This document shows positions 1-5,322 of a stretch of DNA of 5,322 nt, one piece after another. A program made the position numbers and the translations under genes. Origin of the DNA: Burkholderiales bacterium. Lineage in GTDB: Bacteria > Pseudomonadota > Gammaproteobacteria > Burkholderiales > Burkholderiaceae_D. Every line of letters starts with the position of its first letter. The stretch's first letter is position 1. The notes under the pieces were generated by a model. It ran no database searches. It was not told where the DNA came from and worked only from the letters and a program-made list of their open reading frames with translations. The DNA lies in the NCBI GenBank assembly GCA_028868455.1, contig JAGWUK010000262.1, positions 1-5,322 of the forward strand. The letters are read 5' to 3'.

Positions 1-1356
1 CAGGCAGAAGCAATTCTGAAAGCCATGCCGGAAGTCGTGACTTTGAACACCAGCATCGGCATTGATGGCGAGCGCAATACGGCAATGGTTAATATTAAAC
101 TCACGGATGCGCGTACTTCACATCGGCGCTCGCAGAAAACAGTTGAAGCTGAAATTCGTCGTCGCCTGCGTGTCATACCAGGTGTTGATATGGGCGTTGG
201 TTTCGATAAACCTATTTACGTGGCCATCCTTGGGCCTGATGCCGATAAATTGCAAGACGTGGTCGGGCAAATCATGAAGAAGATGGCGGCCATCAAAGGC
301 ATCACGGATCTGGAAAGTAGCCTGACCGGCGCGAATCCGACCGTACTCGTCAAGGTTAATAACGAACTGGCCAATGATCTTGGGCTATCCGTGCAGCAAA
401 TTGGCGAAGCATTAAGGCCATTCGTTGCAGGCGATACGATAGGGCAATGGTTGGCGCCGGATGGGCAAAATTACGAAATCAATGTGCAGTTGCCCAAGTC
501 AGGCCGACAAAAAATTTCCGATTTGGGCGACCTGTTTTTATCCAGCCGCAATCTGAATGCCAATGGCACTCCGCAAATGATTCCATTGCGGCAGGTCGTG
601 CAGTTTATTCCAAGCACCAGTCCGCGCGTGATTAAACGCCAGGATTTGCAACGTCGCGCAGCCATTTACGCCAATGTGGAAGGACGACCAGCGGGCGACG
701 TTGGCGCGGACGTACAGAAATTGGTGAAAACGATAGAGCTGCCACGAGGCTACCGATTTGATGTAGGTGGTCAGACCAAGGAAATGCAGGAATCATTCAG
801 TGCTGCGCTGGCTGCGCTGGGCATTGCTGTGATTTTTATCTATCTGATTCTGGCGTCGCAGTTCGGTAGTTTTTTACAGCCGCTCGCCATTATGACTTCG
901 CTGCCATTTTCTTTGATTGGTGTGTTGCTGGCTTTGCTGCTCACTGGCAGTACGCTCAATATATTTTCCATTATCGGATTTATCATGCTGATGGGACTGG
1001 TGACCAAGAATGCGATTTTGTTGGTGGATTTTATTAATCAGTCGCAGCGCCAGGGCATGTCACAACATGATGCGATCCTTGCTGCTGGGCAGGTCAGGTT
1101 AAGACCTATCATGATGACCACATTGGCAATGATTTTCGGCATGTTGCCAATGGCGATAGGTTTAAGTCATGGAGCGGAATCGCAAGCACCTATGGGGCGC
1201 GCTGTGATAGGGGGGATCATTACTTCAACAATGTTAACCTTGCTCGTAGTGCCTGTCGCCTATACCTATCTCGATTCCTGGGGAAAGCGTGCCAAACGTT
1301 ATTTCAGCAGTGCCGAACATCAGGAAGTGCCTGTCACCACGATCGATTCAATTTAA
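1..1356 (+). CDS. RND (HAE1-type) multidrug efflux permease, C-terminal part (5' truncated by window edge)
   Basis: Inner-membrane proton-driven pump subunit of a tripartite efflux complex (AcrB-like), which would work with a periplasmic adaptor and a TolC-like channel. The frame is open from base 1, giving 451 visible residues. AcrB-type pumps are about 1,030-1,050 residues, so over half is missing to the left; the ATG at 25 is internal. Visible codons 1 to about 260 are the second periplasmic porter and docking region. Five hydrophobic segments follow at about codons 264-285, 294-316, 318-345, 368-386 and 401-424, matching TM8-TM12. Proton-relay residues of the second half are kept: Lys336 in the GLVTKNAILLVDF stretch (AcrB K940), Arg366 in RLRP (R971) and Thr373 (T978). 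The TM4 aspartates lie outside the window. The tail is short and polar and ends at TAA. No TolC-like gene follows directly. The family is certain; the substrate cannot be told, and the fold argues for drug/organic export rather than a named system. Confidence 0.96.
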   Translation, partial: QAEAILKAMPEVVTLNTSIGIDGERNTAMVNIKLTDARTSHRRSQKTVEAEIRRRLRVIPGVDMGVGFDKPIYVAILGPDADKLQDVVGQIMKKMAAIKGITDLESSLTGANPTVLVKVNNELANDLGLSVQQIGEALRPFVAGDTIGQWLAPDGQNYEINVQLPKSGRQKISDLGDLFLSSRNLNANGTPQMIPLRQVVQFIPSTSPRVIKRQDLQRRAAIYANVEGRPAGDVGADVQKLVKTIELPRGYRFDVGGQTKEMQESFSAALAALGIAVIFIYLILASQFGSFLQPLAIMTSLPFSLIGVLLALLLTGSTLNIFSIIGFIMLMGLVTKNAILLVDFINQSQRQGMSQHDAILAAGQVRLRPIMMTTLAMIFGMLPMAIGLSHGAESQAPMGRAVIGGIITSTMLTLLVVPVAYTYLDSWGKRAKRYFSSAEHQEVPVTTIDSI

Positions 1357-1385
1357 TTGGATCTTGGCGGGGCTGGCAGTATAAT
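1357..1385 (+). promoter_or_regulatory. Candidate sigma-70 promoter (TTGGAT - 17 bp - TATAAT)
   Basis: A perfect TATAAT (1380-1385) lies 17 bp after TTGGAT (1357-1362), which matches only the TTG of the -35 consensus TTGACA. If used, transcription would start near 1392 and give a leader of about 200 bases before the lipase gene. The -10 box sits in the loop and 3' arm of the hairpin at 1365-1397, so this stretch may be a promoter, a terminator, or chance. Other AT-rich hexamers between 1430 and 1570, such as TATATT at 1436 and TATAAC at 1562, have no convincing -35 partner. Confidence 0.3.
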
Positions 1386-1397
1386 GCCGCCCCGTCA
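1365..1397 (+). terminator. Strong GC-rich hairpin just after the RND gene, possible terminator without a T-tract
   Basis: An inverted repeat begins 8 bases after the RND stop codon. The inner stem GGCA/TGCC (1375-1378 with 1385-1388) closes a GTATAA loop. After one bulged T (1374) the stem continues as CGGGGC/GCCCCG and then a G-T, a G-C and a T-A pair. It is about 13 pairs in all, mostly G-C. The position is right for transcription termination or mRNA 3'-end protection. No run of T follows (the next bases are CTCATCAAG), so it is not a canonical intrinsic terminator. It could equally be a stabilising 3' hairpin. Confidence 0.5.
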
Positions 1398-1446
1398 CTC
1401 ATCAAGATTAACTATCAATCTACGTTTTTAATTTGTATATTATTTA

Positions 1447-1494
1447 AGAGTGTTTACTCTAGATTGGTAATAATGGCTATTCAGCTATTAGACC
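1447..1494 (+). promoter_or_regulatory. Two adjacent small palindromes in the lipase leader, possible operator or 5'-UTR structure
   Basis: The first palindrome is AGAGT-GTTT-ACTCT (1447-1460). The second is TAATGGCT-ATTC-AGCTATTA (1471-1490), eight pairs including one G-T; it can be extended by GGT (1466-1468) with ACC (1492-1494) across a small internal loop. They lie 104-151 bases upstream of the lipase start codon. At DNA level this could be a repressor site, and in RNA two consecutive stem-loops. Both are AT-rich and short, so chance is a real alternative. I do not recognise a known riboswitch or operator. Confidence 0.25.
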
Positions 1495-1597
1495 TGATGA
1501 CATACTAATCGTTAAGTTTTTAGAACGCTCGTGCCATTTATTTAAATCGGGTCGCTGTTCTTATAACTTGCAAAAATATTCTTAACTGGAGACAACA

Positions 1598-3124
1598 ATG
1601 CGTCAAAATCACATAGTACTGGGTTTGCTGTCGGCGGCTGTTTTATCAGCATGCGGTGGCAGCGGCAGTCCTGGCCCTACGATCGATAAAAGTGTCGCAC
1701 GCGGAACACTGGTCGCTAATCCACCCAATCTGGTTCCTATCCCTCAGGCCACAGGGCCGGCGGTCACTAAGCTTGCTCCTGCCGTGTTTAAGGCAATGCT
1801 GGAGTCAGCGCAGCCAGGCTTCACACAAGTCACTGGCGTACCCAAGTGTGAAATTACCACGTATTACATGAAATACACGACCGTTGGCGGCGCCAACGAA
1901 GCGACTGATGCGACTGGTGCCATTATGGTTCCGTCTGGCAGTGATCCTGCTTGTTCCGGCCCACGTCCGGTTCTGTTGTATGCGCATGGTACGACAGTGG
2001 ACAAAGCGTTCAACATGGCGAATCTGCGCGACAATCCTGAAGCGACGCTGGTTGCGGCAATGTACGCTGCGCAAGGATTTATCGTTGTTGCGTCCAACTA
2101 CGCTGGCTACGACACTTCGTCACTGAGCTATCATCCTTATCTGAATGCCGAACAACAATCCAACGATATGGTTGATTCCTTGCGCGCTGCTCGTAAGGCT
2201 TTCCCAAGTATTTCCGCACAAGATTCAGGTAAGTTAGTCATTGCAGGTTACTCGCAAGGCGGTTATGTAGCGATGGCAACGCAACGTGCGATGCAAACGA
2301 CGTACGCCTCAGAATTCAAGGTGACTGCGTTAGCGGGTATGTCTGGCCCTTATGCGATGTCCTTGCTCGGTGATGCAACATTTGCCGGTAGTCCAAATGC
2401 AGGCGGTACCGTTTTCCTGCCTTTGATTACCACTAGCTGGCAAAAATCGTACGGCGGTTTGTACTCCAGCCCGAGTGAAGTGTATGAAGATAAGTATGCA
2501 CCTGGTATTGAAACCCTGTTGCCGGGCACTCTCAGCTTCAATGAACTGTTCACTACTGGAAAACTGCCAGCAACAGCGATGTTTGCAAAAGATTCTTTGC
2601 CAGGTCCATCGACACCGGCATTTGCCGCATTCTTCGGCGATGGCAATCTGATCAAAACCAGTTATCGGAATGCTTATTTGGCTGACGCGCAGAAAAATCC
2701 ATGCAACGTCAACCCTGCAGATCCTTTGAACTGCACACCAGCAAATCCGTTCCGTAAAGCCGGTGTGAAAAATGACTTGCGTACTTATGTACCGACAGTA
2801 CCAGTCATGTTGTGCGGTGGTAATGCCGACCCTACAGTGTTCTTCGCAAGTACCCAGGCGACTGCCGGTTTCTTCCAGGCTAAAGGATTACCTGCTGCAG
2901 CTTTAACCGTACTGGATGTGGATTCCGCACCAACGAGCGCAACAGATCCGTTTGCTGCTGCTAAAGTTGGTTTCGGTCTGGCTAAAACCGCCGCAATTAA
3001 TGCTGCAATTGCCGCCAAAAAAGACCCGGTTACTGCGATTGCCGGTTCTTATCACGGCACTTTGGTTCCTCCTTTCTGTAACGCCGCTGCACGTGGCTTC
3101 TTCCAGCAAGTTCTGGCTAAATAA
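1598..3124 (+). CDS. Lipoprotein alpha/beta hydrolase, secretory-lipase-like esterase/lipase
   Basis: Predicted 508-residue hydrolase of ester bonds in lipids or similar hydrophobic esters, exported and lipid-anchored. Residues 1-18 form a signal peptide ending in the lipobox LSAC (Cys19 is the lipidation site). Gly20 at the next position, not Asp, suggests sorting to the outer membrane. The core shows YAHGTT (about 128-133, oxyanion region), the nucleophile elbow GYSQG with Ser219, a likely acid Asp411 in GGNADPTV, and a likely catalytic His486 in GSYHG. This order matches an alpha/beta-hydrolase triad. About 190 residues lie between Ser219 and Asp411, long enough for a lid or cap. HPYL followed by DSLRAAR (about 179-199) recalls bacterial relatives of fungal secretory lipases (LIP/CAL-A type). 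Six cysteines after the anchor (84, 119, 369, 379, 406, 494) could form disulfides in an oxidising compartment. The start is set by GGAGA (1588-1592), six bases before ATG, and by the signal peptide. The OmpW gene follows 15 bp later. Substrate is unknown. Confidence 0.87.
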   Translation: MRQNHIVLGLLSAAVLSACGGSGSPGPTIDKSVARGTLVANPPNLVPIPQATGPAVTKLAPAVFKAMLESAQPGFTQVTGVPKCEITTYYMKYTTVGGANEATDATGAIMVPSGSDPACSGPRPVLLYAHGTTVDKAFNMANLRDNPEATLVAAMYAAQGFIVVASNYAGYDTSSLSYHPYLNAEQQSNDMVDSLRAARKAFPSISAQDSGKLVIAGYSQGGYVAMATQRAMQTTYASEFKVTALAGMSGPYAMSLLGDATFAGSPNAGGTVFLPLITTSWQKSYGGLYSSPSEVYEDKYAPGIETLLPGTLSFNELFTTGKLPATAMFAKDSLPGPSTPAFAAFFGDGNLIKTSYRNAYLADAQKNPCNVNPADPLNCTPANPFRKAGVKNDLRTYVPTVPVMLCGGNADPTVFFASTQATAGFFQAKGLPAAALTVLDVDSAPTSATDPFAAAKVGFGLAKTAAINAAIAAKKDPVTAIAGSYHGTLVPPFCNAAARGFFQQVLAK

Positions 3125-3139
3125 TCAGGAGACGCCAAC

Positions 3140-3811
3140 ATGAAAACACTAAAAATTGCCGCATTTGCGTTGATGGGCGTTGCTTCAGCTTCCGTATTTG
3201 CACAGCAAAATACCGTTCGTCTGGGTTTGATCAATCTTGGCATTCACGCGGAGTCTCCTGACTTTACAAGTAACGGCCCTGCATTCCTGACGCCACAACC
3301 GGCCGGTTTAACGGTAGGTAACGCGACTACTGTGCTATTCGGTTATACACGCAAACTTAACGACCATTTTGATATTGATGTCGTTGCCGGATTGCCGCCG
3401 CAGCATGATGTTTTTGGACGCGGTACATTGGCTCCGTACGGCATCACAGCGAAAGTCAAGCAACGTGCGCCGACAGTCTTTTTGAATTACAACTTTGGTT
3501 CTGCAAGCAATAAATTCCGCCCTTTCGTAGGTCTGGGTCTGAACTATACGCAGTTCTTTGACGCGACTTCGACGCCGGTTGGTGATATTGCGACCGGTGG
3601 CCCGACGAAGATTTCATTGTCTGAGTCTTTCGGTGTGGCTGCTCAAGTTGGCTTGACGTATAAAATTGACGAAAAATGGTCAGTGACCAGTTCTTTGGCA
3701 ACAGCTGATGTCAAGAGTAATATGGTCGCAACGACGGGTAGTATTGAACGTAAAACCAGAATCAATTTCCGGCCTGTTGTATTTACGATGGGTGTTGGTT
3801 ACAGTTTCTGA
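3140..3811 (+). CDS. OmpW-family outer-membrane beta-barrel protein
   Basis: A 223-residue precursor of a small, probably eight-stranded outer-membrane barrel. OmpW and AlkL relatives are thought to pass small hydrophobic molecules across the outer membrane. Residues 1-21 are a signal peptide (basic MKTLK, hydrophobic core, cleavage after VFA before QQ). Family landmarks follow: VRLGL at the mature start, FGYTRKLNDHFDIDVVAG (67-84) leading to PPQHDV, the APTVFLNYNFG strand (110-120), and FRPFVGLGLNYTQFF (126-140), which is very typical of OmpW. The chain ends in GVGYSF with a terminal Phe, the usual signal for barrel insertion by the BAM machinery. Length fits the family. AGGAGA (3127-3132) lies seven bases before the ATG. 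The 15-bp spacing to the lipase gene and the terminator just downstream point to a two-gene transcript. The transported compound is not known. Confidence 0.92.
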   Translation: MKTLKIAAFALMGVASASVFAQQNTVRLGLINLGIHAESPDFTSNGPAFLTPQPAGLTVGNATTVLFGYTRKLNDHFDIDVVAGLPPQHDVFGRGTLAPYGITAKVKQRAPTVFLNYNFGSASNKFRPFVGLGLNYTQFFDATSTPVGDIATGGPTKISLSESFGVAAQVGLTYKIDEKWSVTSSLATADVKSNMVATTGSIERKTRINFRPVVFTMGVGYSF

Positions 3812-3823
3812 TCTTTATGCATG

Positions 3824-3862
3824 AATAAAAAAAGGGTTCTTTGCAGAACCCTTTTTTTTATT
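3824..3862. terminator. Bidirectional intrinsic terminator between convergent genes
   Basis: A run of seven A (3827-3833) and GGGTTCT (3834-3840), then a TTGC loop, AGAACCC (3845-3851) and eight T (3852-3859) make a 14-pair stem, with T-tracts on both strands. It lies 12 bases after the OmpW stop codon and 8 bases beyond the end of the GGDEF gene on the other strand, so it can end both transcripts. Confidence 0.95.
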
Positions 3863-3870
3863 GACCGAAC

Positions 3871-4875
3871 TTAAATTGCAACCTGATTGCGGCCATTTTC
3901 CTTGGCGCGATATAGAGCGGCATCTGCCATGTTGATGAAAGCTTTTGTGTCCTGACCTTCTATTAATGTGGCTACGCCAAATGATCCCGTAATATGCGGA
4001 AGCGGCTTCTGATCGCTGGCAAAGATTTTAGTTTTGCTCAGTCTGTTGCATAGCCTTTGTGCGACGCCGACTGCTGCATTTTGCGTTGTGCCGGGCAATA
4101 TCACCATCATTTCTTCGCCGCCATACCGTGCAGCAAAATCGCTTGGACGTAATCCTGCATTCAATATTTTTGCAGCGCTCTGCAATGCATCGTCGCCACA
4201 CAGGTGTCCATGTTCATCATTGAAGCGTTTAAAGTGATCGAGGTCGACCATGATGATGCTGAGCGCATTTCCGGTTGCCTGGGCGTGTTCCACCATGCCG
4301 GGTAGTTGTGAATTTAGCCAGGCGCGATTATGCAATCCTGTTAATCCGTCCACCATAGACAATTGTCGGTAAAACTCACCAACTTTCTGGCGATTGCGAA
4401 TTTGTGCGTTAGCTGCACGAATCCTGAAAGAGAGTAACTGTAATAAGTTACGAGCGACGCCATTGGATTCGTCAATTAAGCGCCACATGGTTTCGGCTTC
4501 AATAACCAGCAATTCGCTGTCTGTCATTGCCGAGATCGTCGCAGAATGGATTTCTTCGTCCAGTACGGAAATTTCACCGACACACTCACCAGGGAGATAT
4601 TGTGTGATGGCGTTTTCTAACAGATTATTGTGCTCGTTGATTTTGGTAATGCCCAGAGAGCCTTTGAGAACGATAAATAATCTGGCACCAGAGCTGTGTG
4701 GGTCTAATACAACTTGCCCGGCTCTTGCTTTTACAATGGCGCAGTCCTTAATAATATCGGCAATCAGCTGCCGGTTTTCATGATTGATGTCGCGAAATAA
4801 ATGGATATTTTCAATGAGATAATCCGTATCTCTGAAGTGCATCAAATGTTCCAAAATCGTCTTATCCAAGTGCAT
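3871..4875 (-). CDS. Diguanylate cyclase with N-terminal cyclic-nucleotide-binding-like domain (cNMP-GGDEF)
   Basis: A 334-residue soluble protein, no membrane segments seen, expected to make cyclic-di-GMP from two GTP under control of an N-terminal sensor. Residues about 20-140 resemble a CRP-type cNMP-binding barrel, with PGECVGEISVLDEE (95-108) as the phosphate-binding cassette. At the place of CRP Arg82-Ser83 it has His110-Ser111, so ordinary cAMP binding is doubtful. Residues about 145-170 form a linker helix. The GGDEF domain (about 170-334) has DGLTGLHNR (176-184), DLDHFKRFND (211-220), GHLCGD, and the signature GGEEM (252-256), with Met in place of the usual final Phe. Catalytic Asp211 and Glu254/Glu255 remain. 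The inhibitory I-site RxxD is intact (Arg243-Asp246, five residues before the signature). The gene starts 14 bases after the HDOD stop codon without a visible Shine-Dalgarno site. Met12 (4840-4842) is an alternative start, with GGAA six bases upstream. Cyclase identity is firm; activity is inferred. Confidence 0.93.
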   Translation of the reverse strand: MHLDKTILEHLMHFRDTDYLIENIHLFRDINHENRQLIADIIKDCAIVKARAGQVVLDPHSSGARLFIVLKGSLGITKINEHNNLLENAITQYLPGECVGEISVLDEEIHSATISAMTDSELLVIEAETMWRLIDESNGVARNLLQLLSFRIRAANAQIRNRQKVGEFYRQLSMVDGLTGLHNRAWLNSQLPGMVEHAQATGNALSIIMVDLDHFKRFNDEHGHLCGDDALQSAAKILNAGLRPSDFAARYGGEEMMVILPGTTQNAAVGVAQRLCNRLSKTKIFASDQKPLPHITGSFGVATLIEGQDTKAFINMADAALYRAKENGRNQVAI

Positions 4876-4889
4876 GTAAATAATTTAGT

Positions 4890-5322
4890 TCAAACAACGA
4901 TCTGATTTAAAGCGTCAAAACGCATTTCTGTTTCACGGAAAATAGCCAGACAGTCGGATTTGGTCAGTCCAAGCGTATCCCATGCTGACTGCGACAGCAA
5001 GGGGACAAGATCATTTTCTTCTTTGGATAAGTCAAGCGCGTGTACGATGCTGTTGGCAACATGTATCACCGACGCGAGAGGATTTAATCCCGCCTGTTCG
5101 GGTTGATGATGTCCTTTAATCGCATCACAAACAGCTTCAGAAAAATGCCATTGGGTTGCCAGCGCGAGACCAGCATCAACATGATCAATCTGCATGACCG
5201 CACGCTCAGCATCGATCAAATGGCAATCGACCGTGTTGCGATAGCTCAGAACTTCACTGTAGTTCTTTGGGTAACAGGTCACCAGTACCAGCCGGCCTAT
5301 GTCGTGCAGCAAACCAGCCGTA
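4890..5322 (-). CDS. HDOD-domain signalling protein, C-terminal part (5' truncated by window edge)
   Basis: HDOD proteins carry an HD-like fold related to phosphohydrolases. They mostly act as regulators or scaffolds in signalling, often near c-di-GMP genes; clear enzymatic activity is usually not shown. The frame is open to the right edge, with 143 visible residues beginning TAGLLHDIGRL, so the true start lies beyond 5322. Landmarks: HDIGRL (6-11), AERAVMQIDHVDAGLAL (38-54) with Asp46-His47, W58, and AIKGHHQPE (67-75) with His71-His72. This is the typical C-terminal half of the HDOD domain. A tail of about 40 residues (SAWDTLGLTKSDC and on) is also usual for the family. The missing N-terminal part could be just the rest of HDOD or a further domain such as a receiver. 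The cNMP-GGDEF gene follows 14 bases downstream, suggesting one operon. Confidence 0.88.
   Translation of the reverse strand, partial: TAGLLHDIGRLVLVTCYPKNYSEVLSYRNTVDCHLIDAERAVMQIDHVDAGLALATQWHFSEAVCDAIKGHHQPEQAGLNPLASVIHVANSIVHALDLSKEENDLVPLLSQSAWDTLGLTKSDCLAIFRETEMRFDALNQIVV

Noticed and set aside
25..27. ATG as the start of the RND protein
   Set aside because: The frame is open to base 1 and the protein begins in the middle of the porter domain, so this Met is internal.
802..819. Tandem 9-base repeat GCTGCGCTG x2
   Set aside because: It is in frame and encodes Ala-Ala-Leu twice at the start of a transmembrane helix of the RND pump; two copies in a hydrophobic helix are unremarkable.
1..1356. 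Heavy-metal (CzcA-type) RND identity
   Set aside because: The TM10-TM12 motifs and the docking-region style fit HAE1 drug-type pumps better; the TM4 motif that would settle it is outside the window.
2350..2655. 101-codon open frame on the minus strand
   Set aside because: It is antisense inside the lipase gene, has no family resemblance, and the sense frame is fully explained by the hydrolase.
4394..4783. 129-codon open frame on the plus strand
   Set aside because: It lies wholly antisense to the well-supported cNMP-GGDEF gene, has no recognisable domain and looks like a shadow of that gene's codon use.
5310..5312. TTG as the start of the HDOD protein
   Set aside because: The upstream in-frame codons read TAG (Thr-Ala-Gly) before LLHDIGRL, the normal interior of an HDOD domain, and the frame stays open to the edge.

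Overview
The window looks like an ordinary chromosomal segment of a Gram-negative proteobacterium. It carries an RND inner-membrane pump, an outer-membrane lipoprotein, an OmpW-type beta-barrel and cyclic-di-GMP-type signalling genes. The protein style and a roughly balanced GC content suggest Betaproteobacteria, possibly Burkholderiales/Oxalobacteraceae (Herminiimonas-like). That placement is an inference from general resemblance, not from a marker gene. I see no tRNA, rRNA, IS element, CRISPR array or phage gene.

Layout, left to right. (1) Positions 1-1356 (+) hold the C-terminal half of an RND (HAE1-type) efflux permease whose 5' part lies off the left edge. (2) Positions 1357-1597 are a 241-bp non-coding gap. 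It opens with a strong GC hairpin that contains a perfect TATAAT, and continues as an AT-rich leader with two further small palindromes. (3) Positions 1598-3124 (+) encode a lipoprotein alpha/beta hydrolase resembling secretory lipases. Fifteen bases later, 3140-3811 (+) encodes an OmpW-family outer-membrane protein; both genes have good Shine-Dalgarno sites, so they are probably one operon. (4) Positions 3824-3862 form a textbook bidirectional intrinsic terminator between convergent genes. (5) On the minus strand, a partial HDOD-domain gene (entering from the right edge, ending at 4890) is followed after 14 bases by a gene encoding a cyclic-nucleotide-binding-like domain fused to a GGDEF diguanylate cyclase domain (4875-3871). 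These two are probably co-transcribed.

How they may work together. The hydrolase/OmpW pair can be read as a surface or periplasmic esterase coupled to an outer-membrane channel for small hydrophobic molecules. The HDOD/cNMP-GGDEF pair is a signalling unit expected to make c-di-GMP in response to an unknown ligand. Nothing in the sequence links the three groups functionally beyond adjacency. I found no clear evidence of a wholly new system. The best leads are the lipase-OmpW bicistron, the altered ligand pocket of the cNMP-like domain with its GGEEM signature, and the structured 241-bp leader.
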